Source: Novosphingobium sp. (GTDB lineage Bacteria; Pseudomonadota; Alphaproteobacteria; Sphingomonadales; Sphingomonadaceae). From it: 64,000 nucleotides of DNA. Below the pieces are notes generated by a model. That model saw only the letters and a list, made by a program, of their open reading frames with translations, was not told where the DNA came from and searched no databases. Position numbers and translations under genes: made by a program. Location of the stretch: contig NZ_JAIXPP010000010.1 of NCBI RefSeq assembly GCF_027486195.1, forward strand, positions 1-64,000, written 5' to 3'. Shown piece after piece: positions 49,038-56,667 of this stretch (the first letter of the stretch is position 1; every line of letters begins with the position of its first letter).

Positions 49038-49456
49038 CCACTGCCGCCGAAACCTTCATCGAAACCGTGCTTGAAAAGGTCAAGGCCGGCACCGGGAGTT
49101 CGGTCAGCGCATGGCTCGCCCCCGGCGCGCGGCTGTTCACCCCGCGCCATCACAAGCCGGTCACCGATCCCAATCACTTCGCGATCATTCTCCAGTCGAT
49201 CCCCAAGGTCCTCGAAAACTTCCGCTACGACCGCACCTGGGCAGCGGGCGACGAGGCAATCATGGAGTTCAAGGGCAATATCGGTGCGGTCGAAGTCCAC
49301 GGGCTCGATATCTTCACCATCGACGACAACGGCCAGATCAGCGAGCTCACCGTGTTCGTGCGCCCGACCAAGGCCCACGCCGCCCTCGCCGAGCGCGAGG
49401 ATGCGATGGTGATCGAAACGCTTCAGAAACTGCAACGCGGCGAAGCCATCGGCTGA
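49034..49456 (+). CDS. SnoaL-like (NTF2-fold) protein
   Basis: 140 residues. A cone-shaped NTF2-like fold is suggested by the N-terminal helix, WLAPGARLFTPRHHKP, AGDEAIMEFKGNIGAVEVHGLDIFTIDDNGQISELTVFVRP. Such proteins act as small isomerases, hydrolases or ligand-binding partners. Its catalytic role is not evident. It is embedded in the operon by ATGA and TGATG overlaps. Confidence 0.75.
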   Translation: MTTAAETFIETVLEKVKAGTGSSVSAWLAPGARLFTPRHHKPVTDPNHFAIILQSIPKVLENFRYDRTWAAGDEAIMEFKGNIGAVEVHGLDIFTIDDNGQISELTVFVRPTKAHAALAEREDAMVIETLQKLQRGEAIG

Positions 49457-50409
49457 TGCGGCGGCTCGACGATCCGTTCTGCACATTGGCCGCCCCGCGC
49501 GCTTCGGGGCATCTCGACGTCGGCGATGGCCACCAGATCCACTGGGTCGAAATGGGCAGCGCGGACGGCCTGCCCCAGATCATCTGCCACGGCGGTCCGG
49601 GCGGTGCGATGATGCTGGGCAGCGGGCGGTTCAGCGATGGCACGCGCCTGCGCAGCGTCCATTTCGACCAGCGCGGCTGCGGCCAGTCCACCCCTCGCGG
49701 CGAACTCGCCGCCAACAGCCTGCAGCACAGCATCGCCGATATGGAGGCATTGCGCCGCCATCTCGGCATCGAGCGCTGGTTGGTCAGCGGCGGCTCCTGG
49801 GGCTCGACGCTCGCGCTCGCCTATGCGCAGGCGCATCCCGAACGCTGCCTTGGCCTGTTCCTTGTCGGCGCCTGGCTCTGCCGCAAGCGTGACACGCGCT
49901 GGTGGTTCCACGGCGTCCGCGCGCTGTTTCCCGAACTGTGGGAGGCGTTTGCCGGTGCGGTCCCGCCCGAAGAGCGCGGCGATCTGCGCGCTGCCTACTG
50001 CAAGCGCATTCTGGGCGACGATCCCGAAATTGCGGCCGATTTTGCCACCCGGCTGTTCCTCTACGAAGAAGGCTTCATGCACTTCGATGCGCCGCTGACC
50101 CCGCCCGATCCCCTGCGCGGGCGCGACTATGGCCGCATTTTCGCGCACTATGCCGCGCACGATTTCTTCGTCGACGATGACCAGTTGCTGCGCGAGGCGG
50201 ACCGGCTGGCGGGCATTCCGGTCCATATCATCACCGGCCGCTACGATTGCTGCACCACGCCGGAGAACGCTTTCGATCTGGCGCAGGCGGTGCCGCATGC
50301 GGTGCTGGAGATCGTGCCCGGCGCAGGCCACTATCCCACCGAACCGACCTTCGCCCGCGCCGTCGCGCGCGCGGCACAGAGCTTTGCTGCCAGAGTCGGC
50401 GGCTGGTGA
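49456..50409 (+). CDS. Prolyl iminopeptidase-like alpha/beta hydrolase
   Basis: 317 residues. HGGPGGAMML (oxyanion loop, residues 45-54), DQRGCGQST (71-79), nucleophile elbow GGSWGS (Ser114), then TGRYDCCTTPENA (acid) and GAGHYPTEP (base) follow the S33 proline iminopeptidase pattern. The family removes N-terminal Pro or similar residues and includes amide hydrolases of other specificities. No signal peptide, so it acts in the cytoplasm on imported material. Its stop overlaps the transporter start (GTGA). Confidence 0.85.
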   Translation: MRRLDDPFCTLAAPRASGHLDVGDGHQIHWVEMGSADGLPQIICHGGPGGAMMLGSGRFSDGTRLRSVHFDQRGCGQSTPRGELAANSLQHSIADMEALRRHLGIERWLVSGGSWGSTLALAYAQAHPERCLGLFLVGAWLCRKRDTRWWFHGVRALFPELWEAFAGAVPPEERGDLRAAYCKRILGDDPEIAADFATRLFLYEEGFMHFDAPLTPPDPLRGRDYGRIFAHYAAHDFFVDDDQLLREADRLAGIPVHIITGRYDCCTTPENAFDLAQAVPHAVLEIVPGAGHYPTEPTFARAVARAAQSFAARVGGW

Positions 50410-51809
50410 GCGGCAAGGTCCCCTTCGGCCAGCTTACGGCCTATGCCCTGCCGGGGCTGCCGCTGTCGTTGCTGATCTCGCCCTTCCCAGCGCTGCTCAT
50501 GGCGTTCTACGCCAAGCACACTGCCGCAACCACTGCGGGCATCGCCACGATCATTCTCTTTGCGCGCATTTTCAACGGCGTGATCGATCCGCCGATCGGC
50601 TATCTCTCCGATCGCACCCGTGGCCGGTTCGGCCCGCGCAAGCCCTGGCTGATCGGCGGCGCGCTCATCTCGGTCCCCGCGTTCTACGTGGCCTACATGC
50701 CGCCCGCCGATGCCGGCAACGCATGGTTCGCGCTCGCCATTGTCAGCTTCTACATCGCGCATTCAATGATCGCGACACCCTACAACAGCTGGACCGGCGA
50801 GATCAGCACCGACTACGCCGAACGCTCGCGCATTGCCGGGGCGCAGACGCTGACCCTGCTGATTGGCGGGGTGTTCTTCCTTGCCCTCCCTGAAATCCTC
50901 TCGGCGCCGGGGATCGGCCTGCTCAAGACTTCGGCGCTGAACCGCGAGGCCATGGCCGTGTTCGGCCTGATCGGCATGATCGCCATGCCCATCGCGATTG
51001 GCTTGGCCGTGTGGAAAGTGCCGGTCGGCACCGTCACCCAGGGCGAAAGTTACGGCATGCTGGAGATGCGCACGGTCTTTACGCTCAACGGCCCGTTCCG
51101 CCGCTTCATCGCCGCCGACATGCTGAGCGCGATCGGCTGGGCGGTGAGCTATGCGCTGATCACCATCGTGCTCGACAACTACTTCGGCTTTGGCGAGGGG
51201 ATCGTGCTGTTCCTGCTCAGCGCCACCGCCGCGCAGCTCCTCGCGATCCCGGTCTGCACCCGGCTCGCAGCGCGCTTCGGGAAGCACCAGGTCTATGCCT
51301 GGGGCCAGATCCTCAATGGCGCACTCCTGCCGGTCTACCTGCTGTTTCCGCCGGGCGGGCAGGCCAATTTCCTGCTGATGCTGGCCTTCGGCAGCTTCGT
51401 CAGCGCGCTCGGCACGCCCAACATGCTGTTTCCCAGTGCGCTGCTGGCCGATCTGGCAGACTACGACAGCCTCAAATCCCGCCAGTCGCGCCCCGGCATC
51501 TATTTCTCGATGCGCACGCTGCTCAATCCTGCAGGCGGCGCGATCGGCGGGGCGCTGGGGTTCTACATGCTCTCGATCGTCGGCTTCGATCCCTCGGCCA
51601 AGGTCAACAGCGCCAGTGCAACCTTCGGCATGCTGATGACTTCCACCTTCGTGCCGCTGCTATGCTTCATCCTTTCGGGTGCGCTGATGCGCGGCTACGA
51701 GATCACCGCCCGCCGCCACGCCGCGATCCGCCGCGCACTGGATCGGCGCGATCAGGCCATGATCGGCGGCGAACCGAGCCTGATCGGCGCGACCGTCCTC
51801 GCGAACTGA
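50406..51809 (+). CDS. MelB/GPH-type MFS transporter
   Basis: 467 residues, GTG start overlapping the hydrolase stop. About twelve membrane segments are seen. DPPIGYLSDRTRGRFGPRKPW (residues about 59-79) is the diagnostic GPH loop, and NSWTGEISTDYAERSRIAGAQ follows. GPH symporters carry glycosides, pentosides and hexuronides with Na+ or H+. That points to a sugar or sugar-acid moiety in the substrate. It ends the rightward chain and its stop is immediately adjacent to the stop of the convergent esterase gene. Confidence 0.87.
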   Translation: MSGKVPFGQLTAYALPGLPLSLLISPFPALLMAFYAKHTAATTAGIATIILFARIFNGVIDPPIGYLSDRTRGRFGPRKPWLIGGALISVPAFYVAYMPPADAGNAWFALAIVSFYIAHSMIATPYNSWTGEISTDYAERSRIAGAQTLTLLIGGVFFLALPEILSAPGIGLLKTSALNREAMAVFGLIGMIAMPIAIGLAVWKVPVGTVTQGESYGMLEMRTVFTLNGPFRRFIAADMLSAIGWAVSYALITIVLDNYFGFGEGIVLFLLSATAAQLLAIPVCTRLAARFGKHQVYAWGQILNGALLPVYLLFPPGGQANFLLMLAFGSFVSALGTPNMLFPSALLADLADYDSLKSRQSRPGIYFSMRTLLNPAGGAIGGALGFYMLSIVGFDPSAKVNSASATFGMLMTSTFVPLLCFILSGALMRGYEITARRHAAIRRALDRRDQAMIGGEPSLIGATVLAN

Positions 51810-52466
51810 TCAGAGCGCCCCGAACAGGCCTGCGATCACCGCCTCGGCAATGATCATGTGCCCAGCAAGTGCCGGATGCACCCGATCAGGCGCGAGCGCC
51901 ATGGGATGCAGCGCTTCCAGCACATGATCGAACGCAGCCTGCACATCGATGAAGCCAAGGCCCTGCTCCGCCGCCACGCCGCTCGCGATGGCGGCATAGG
52001 CGTCCATTCTTGCCCGCATCGGTTCCGTGCGATCAGGCTCGATGAAGAAGGGCCCCGCCACGCTCACCCCGATGCCCGCTGCGCGGGTCTCGGTCACCAG
52101 CCGCGTCAGCGTTTCGCGGTATTCCTCCGGCCCGATCTGCCAATCGCCCCAGTTCGTGCGGCTGAAGGCGCGCCACACGTCGTTGATGCCGATCATGATC
52201 ACCACGTGATCGGGCGCGATCGCCAGAACATCGCTCTGCCAGCGCGCCGCAAGGCCGCGCACCGTATCGCCCGAAACGCCCATGTTGACGATGCGTTGGC
52301 GGTGCGTCGGGCGCCGGGCGGTGAGCAGCGCGGCGACCAGCGCGACATAGCCTGTGCCGAGCGGCGTGCCCATGACCCCCTCGCCAACCGGGCGGAGCCG
52401 GTCGCAGTCCGTGATGGAATCGCCGATGAACAGCACTTTGCGTGGCATCATTGGATCAAGCGTCAT
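51810..52466 (-). CDS. SGNH/GDSL-family hydrolase
   Basis: 218 residues. Block I is FIGDSITD (Ser17), block III is MIGINDVW, and the catalytic DxxH is DRVHP near the C-terminus. Gly in block II is within NMGVSGDT. There is no signal peptide. SGNH enzymes of this size are esterases, often deacetylating sugars. It is the last gene of a leftward operon and overlaps the C45 gene by ATGA. Confidence 0.85.
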   Translation of the reverse strand: MTLDPMMPRKVLFIGDSITDCDRLRPVGEGVMGTPLGTGYVALVAALLTARRPTHRQRIVNMGVSGDTVRGLAARWQSDVLAIAPDHVVIMIGINDVWRAFSRTNWGDWQIGPEEYRETLTRLVTETRAAGIGVSVAGPFFIEPDRTEPMRARMDAYAAIASGVAAEQGLGFIDVQAAFDHVLEALHPMALAPDRVHPALAGHMIIAEAVIAGLFGAL

Positions 52467-53584
52467 GCGTCAAACTCCTGCCATGCGGTGCGATCAGCTG
52501 GCCCCGGCGCGACATGGAGGCGCGGCGTTTCCCCCAGTTCCATCACCAGCGAGCCGAAGCTGAAGCCATCCCGCTTGCCCTCGATTTCCCCCACGCGGCA
52601 AATCGGCCCCTCGCGGCAGGCGAGCAGCGCCTTGGCTGCTGCTACATCCAGCCGCTGGGTTGGATCGATGCGCTCATAAAGCGTTGCGAGGCGCGCCTCG
52701 GTAGTGAAACCGAAGCGGGCGGTGCGCTGTGCTTCGTCCATCCCGGCAATCATCGCCTCGAACCAGCCTTGGTGCGGATTGGCGACGGGGTGATTGCTGT
52801 GCGCCACAACGAGATCACCGGCATCGCGGCGCCATTCGCTGACGCCATTTGCCGAACATTCGAGGCTGACGGCGCGGCCGTGGCCATCGGGGACGATATA
52901 GTTCTGGCCCGAAGCGTGGTGCACATGCCGCAGGAACCCGTGCCCGGCTGCCGGAGAACCGCTGGCCAGATAGCTGCGCACGACGAGGTCTTCGGCAAGG
53001 CCGGTGCGTGCCGGATCGAGTTGCAGCAGCGAATTGCAGGTGATGGCAAGGCCGCGCCTGGTCATGCCGCACAAACTGATCTTGCCAGCCACCGTGAAGA
53101 CAAGGGCGTGGTCGCCATTAGGCTGCACGAAACGCAGCAGAGTCTGTCCGCCATCCCACCAGGTCGGTACGTCCATGGTCTGCGCAATGAGCAGCGCCGC
53201 ATCTGGCCCGGCATCTGAACCCAGCGATGAGCAGCCCTTGGGCGCGGTCTCGCGGTCTCGCGCATATTCCATGCGCACCCAAGGCTCCTCGTCAGAAAGC
53301 ATGCGCGCGAACACGCGGGCGTAGGGGATGCCGGAGCCTTCGGCGATGCCGCAAAGTTCCTCCAACAGGTCAGGCGCAAGGCGCTCGGCCGCATCGAGGA
53401 AGCCCTGATCGATTAGTCCGTCCAGATAGGCGCCCGCAGGTTCGCCAAGATCGGCAGCAATCGCTTCCTCCCACAAGGCGTGGTGGCGCGCGATTTCCTC
53501 GCGCAGTGCCTCGCCATGCTGGCGTCCGCGCTGGCGGGGCGTGCCATAGAGATCAAGGGTGTGCAGTTTGCCCAGAAAGCTCAC
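52463..53584 (-). CDS. C45-family Ntn-hydrolase (acyl transferase/amidase)
   Basis: 373 residues, GTG start overlapping the upstream stop. The sequence fits the acyl-CoA:6-aminopenicillanate acyltransferase family (peptidase C45): GTPRQRGRQHGEALREEI near the N-terminus, then APKGCSS with Cys118 as the likely self-processing nucleophile, TMDVPTWWDGGQTLLRF, and GVSEWRRDAGDLVVAHSNHP. The precursor should cleave before Cys118. Such enzymes hydrolyse or exchange amide-linked acyl groups. This is the clearest amide-cleaving candidate in the cluster. Confidence 0.8.
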   Translation of the reverse strand: MSFLGKLHTLDLYGTPRQRGRQHGEALREEIARHHALWEEAIAADLGEPAGAYLDGLIDQGFLDAAERLAPDLLEELCGIAEGSGIPYARVFARMLSDEEPWVRMEYARDRETAPKGCSSLGSDAGPDAALLIAQTMDVPTWWDGGQTLLRFVQPNGDHALVFTVAGKISLCGMTRRGLAITCNSLLQLDPARTGLAEDLVVRSYLASGSPAAGHGFLRHVHHASGQNYIVPDGHGRAVSLECSANGVSEWRRDAGDLVVAHSNHPVANPHQGWFEAMIAGMDEAQRTARFGFTTEARLATLYERIDPTQRLDVAAAKALLACREGPICRVGEIEGKRDGFSFGSLVMELGETPRLHVAPGPADRTAWQEFDA

Positions 53585-54453
53585 GCCACCAGCCCCAGCA
53601 TTTCACGGGCCACCCATGGCGTTGCCACCCGCGCGCCCAGATCGCGCACGATCCGCGCCGCCTTCGCGCAAAGCTCGGCATTGCTGCGGGCCAGCGCTCC
53701 CTTTGCAAGGTAGATGTTGTCTTCAAAGCCCACGCGCACATGCCCGCCCATCAGCGTCGCGGCGGCGACCATCGGAAAGCTGCTGCGCGAAACCCCGAAG
53801 GCCGACCAGATTGCGCCCGGCGGCAGCATGGCAAGGCCCAACTGGATCGCCTCGATGCTCGCCGGCCAGCCATAGTTGATGCCAAGCACGAACGAGAACA
53901 TCGGCTTCGGCCCGAAGCGCCCATCGGCCAGCAACTCCCGCGCCAGCACCAGATCGCCCGGATTGAAGATCTCGATCTCGGGCTTCGCCCCCGCGTCCAG
54001 AATAGCCTGCGCCATGATCCGCACATTGCGCGGCGTGTTCATGACCACCTGATCCCCCGAATTCATCGTGTTGAGATCGAGCGTGGCGATCTCTGGCCGC
54101 AGCGCGGGGATGTGGCTTACCCGTTCGAGCGGCGGCAGCAGGGTCGTTCCCGGCGCGGCAAGGCGCGGATCATCGGCATCCGGCACAAAGCGCCCGCCGG
54201 GGCCCGTGGTGAGGTTGAGGATGAGCTGCGATCCGGCGTTCCGGATGCGCTCGACCACCTCGGTATAATGCGCCAGTTCCATCGAGGGCCGGCCATCATC
54301 ATGCCGCACATGAATATGCACGATCGCCGCCCCCGCAGCCTCGGCCTCCAGCGCCGAAGTTGCGATCTGTTCCGGCGTGATCGGCAGATAGGGGGTCATG
54401 TCGGGCCGGGTGATATTCCCGGTAAGGGCGCAGGTCAGGATCACATCGCGCAT
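53581..54453 (-). CDS. BKACE beta-keto acid cleavage enzyme 2
   Basis: 290 residues from ATG 54453, which has TGGAGCC upstream; an in-frame ATG at 54474 is the alternative. The BKACE core is clear: MTPYLPITPEQI, AAIVHIHVRHDDG with His46 and His48 (the same numbers as the zinc ligands of the characterised Kce, as I recall), and GGHVRVGFEDNIY with the third ligand. It differs from BKACE 1 by a shorter middle region, so a different beta-keto acid is likely. Confidence 0.87.
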   Translation of the reverse strand: MRDVILTCALTGNITRPDMTPYLPITPEQIATSALEAEAAGAAIVHIHVRHDDGRPSMELAHYTEVVERIRNAGSQLILNLTTGPGGRFVPDADDPRLAAPGTTLLPPLERVSHIPALRPEIATLDLNTMNSGDQVVMNTPRNVRIMAQAILDAGAKPEIEIFNPGDLVLARELLADGRFGPKPMFSFVLGINYGWPASIEAIQLGLAMLPPGAIWSAFGVSRSSFPMVAAATLMGGHVRVGFEDNIYLAKGALARSNAELCAKAARIVRDLGARVATPWVAREMLGLVA

Positions 54454-54498
54454 CGGCAGGCTCCAGAATGGCAAGCGGCGACGGGTTATCTCGCGCCG

Positions 54499-55254
54499 TC
54501 AGAGATGGCGGCCGCCGTCGACGTAGATTGTCGCCCCCGTGGTGGCCGTCAGCAGGCGCGCTGCAGCCAGCACCGCATTGGCCACTTCGGTCACGTTCGC
54601 CAGCCGGCCGAGCGGAGTGGCGGCGATTGTGCGCGCGATGAATTCGGGGCCGCGCCCCTGCGCAAACGGCGTGTCGAGCGCCGAGGGAGCCACGCTCACC
54701 GTCCGCACGGCCGGCGCCAGGGCCTTGGCGAGCGAGATCATCGCCGTATCCATGGCGGCCTTGGCGGCGCCATAGGCGATGTTGCTGCCAAGGCCTGTTC
54801 GCGCGGCGACCGAAGAGACATTGACGAAGACCGGATCGGTCCCCGCGCGCAGCAGCGGCGCAAGGTCCCGCGCCAACCGCAGCGGCCCCATGGCGTTCGC
54901 AAGGAACACCTCGTCGATCAGCCCATCATCGAGGTGCGGCAAGTCCGCCAGCGCGACCGAGCGGGTCACGCCCGCCGCCGTCACCAGAATATCGACTGCG
55001 CCGTACTTCTCCGCCACCCGCTGCGTGAAGGCGCGGATCGAAGCGGAATCCGCCAGATCGAGCCACGCGTGAACTGCATGGCCGCGCCCCGGCGCGGTCC
55101 AGTCCGCCGCGCCCTGACGCGAGGCCGCGACAACCCGCGCGCCCAGATCGCAGGCCTGCGCCGCCACTGCCGCGCCCACGCCGCCGCGTCCGCCCACGAT
55201 CACCACCCGCGCACCGGCAAAGCCGCGCAGCAGTTCGGCGAGCGAGGCGCTCAT
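54499..55254 (-). CDS. SDR-family oxidoreductase
   Basis: 251 residues from ATG 55254 (ATGA overlap with the enolase-superfamily gene). It has an unusual dinucleotide motif VIVGGRGGVGAAV (residues 18-30), then LVTAAGVTRS, catalytic VNVSSVAA and YGAAK, and it ends IYVDGGRHL. Unlike the SDR at 41639 its Ser-Tyr-Lys set is complete. It probably oxidises a hydroxyl of a sugar acid or hydroxyacid in the same pathway as the dehydratase upstream. Confidence 0.83.
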   Translation of the reverse strand: MSASLAELLRGFAGARVVIVGGRGGVGAAVAAQACDLGARVVAASRQGAADWTAPGRGHAVHAWLDLADSASIRAFTQRVAEKYGAVDILVTAAGVTRSVALADLPHLDDGLIDEVFLANAMGPLRLARDLAPLLRAGTDPVFVNVSSVAARTGLGSNIAYGAAKAAMDTAMISLAKALAPAVRTVSVAPSALDTPFAQGRGPEFIARTIAATPLGRLANVTEVANAVLAAARLLTATTGATIYVDGGRHL

Positions 55255-56408
55255 ATCTGGCGCGGTCCGCCGTCGGCCGCGCGCGCAAGACCATGGTGGA
55301 ACTGGCTCCCGAACGGCTGGTAGCTCGCGCCCTCTAGCCACTCCAGATCAAGCTCCATCCCGATCCCCGGCACTTCGGGGATCACAAGGTAGCCGTCCTC
55401 GATCCGGTTGACCGCTTTCACCACCTGCCGCCAGGGATCGCGATCCTCGCGGACATAGCCCTGGACGTCCCAGTTCACCGTCGCCGCCGCCATCTGGATA
55501 TGGGCCGCCGTCGCCACCGGCGAAGTGAAGTTGTGCGGCACGATGCGCTGCTGGCGCGATTCGGCGATCGCGGCGATCTTGCGCATCTGGGTAAAGCCGC
55601 CAGCAAGGCCGATGTCCGGCCGCAAGATCGCGATATCGGGGCAATCCGAGTAATCCCGGAACTCCCAGATATTGGTCACCCGCTCAGCGAGCGCGACCGT
55701 TCCGCCCATGCTGCGCGCCGCCTGCACATTGGCCGCAAGGCTGAACGGCATGACCGGATCTTCGAGGAAGTAGGGCCGCATGGACCGCACCCCCTCGGCA
55801 AACACACCCGCAAGGTCCGGCGGCAGATTGCGGTGCATCTCGACCGCGATGTCGATATCCCAGCCCACCGCCGCGCGGGTTTCCTGCACGGTGGTGATCA
55901 CATCCTGCAGCATCCGCGCGGTCGTCTGCCGTGCCCAATCGCCCACGAAGGGCTTGAGCTTGATGGCGGTGAAGCCCTCGTCGCGCGCGGCCACGGCCCC
56001 CGCGATCAGCGCATCGACCGAGCCCGCTTCAACCAGCAGGATCGCCCGCACCTTGTCGCGCACCCGCCCGCCGAGCAGCTGCCACACCGGCACGCCCAGC
56101 GCCTTGCCCTTGATGTCCCACAACGCCTGATCCAGCGCGGAAACCGCCGCCATCTGGCACGCATCGCGAATGCAGTGGTGCTTGATCGCCAGCTGAAACA
56201 GCCACTCCGGCCGGAAGGCATCCGCACCGATATAGATGGCCTTGAGGTCCTCGATCACCGCCGCCGTTGCCAGCGGATGGGGAAAATACGTCGCCTCCCC
56301 GATCCCGATCGCGCCGCCCTCGGTGGTTACCGTAACGAACAACCAATGCCCCGCGACATGAGCACGGATTTCAGCAATCGGAGCGGTGTGAAGGCGAGAT
56401 ACTGGCAT
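55251..56408 (-). CDS. Enolase-superfamily acid-sugar dehydratase (DgoD-like)
   Basis: 385 residues. The mandelate-racemase-type pattern is complete: IKLKP (Lys150, Lys152), metal ligands Glu190, Glu216 (FLEDP) and Glu242 (LAERV), His192 in VEMHRN, Asp265 in RPDIG and His292 in PHNFTSP. The spacing of 190/192/216/242/292 equals that of D-galactonate dehydratase (183/185/209/235/285), except that the first ligand is Glu rather than Asp. It should dehydrate an acid sugar to a 2-keto-3-deoxy acid. Its start codon lies within an operator (56405-56424), and it heads the leftward operon. Confidence 0.86.
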   Translation of the reverse strand: MPVSRLHTAPIAEIRAHVAGHWLFVTVTTEGGAIGIGEATYFPHPLATAAVIEDLKAIYIGADAFRPEWLFQLAIKHHCIRDACQMAAVSALDQALWDIKGKALGVPVWQLLGGRVRDKVRAILLVEAGSVDALIAGAVAARDEGFTAIKLKPFVGDWARQTTARMLQDVITTVQETRAAVGWDIDIAVEMHRNLPPDLAGVFAEGVRSMRPYFLEDPVMPFSLAANVQAARSMGGTVALAERVTNIWEFRDYSDCPDIAILRPDIGLAGGFTQMRKIAAIAESRQQRIVPHNFTSPVATAAHIQMAAATVNWDVQGYVREDRDPWRQVVKAVNRIEDGYLVIPEVPGIGMELDLEWLEGASYQPFGSQFHHGLARAADGGPRQI

Positions 56409-56532
56409 GACTTACAGGTCATATAATGGGATCTACGCATTTGCAACCTGACACCATTATAGCGCTCAAAATGCCTGTTGGACGAAACTCTATGACCTCT
56501 GGCAATTATATGACCAGATCGTCATATAATTG
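56405..56532. promoter_or_regulatory. Divergent control region with two operators
   Basis: GCATGACTTA-CAGGTCATAT (56405-56424) covers the start of the leftward gene. CAATTATATGAC-N6-GTCATATAATTG (56503-56532) is a perfect 12-bp-arm palindrome; each arm contains TATAAT, one per strand, so it can serve as a -10 in both directions. The gap 56409-56667 holds no gene. Confidence 0.65.
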
Positions 56533-56667
56533 CCGCAGCCCCGCCCCCCTTGAGCATCTGCCACCCGCCGCCATCACAGGCAGGCGTGGCCTCCTGCTGC
56601 CTGTCTTCACCGCCATTTCCCTCTGATCAGGATTGACCGCCGGCGGACGGACCACCACAGTCGCGCC

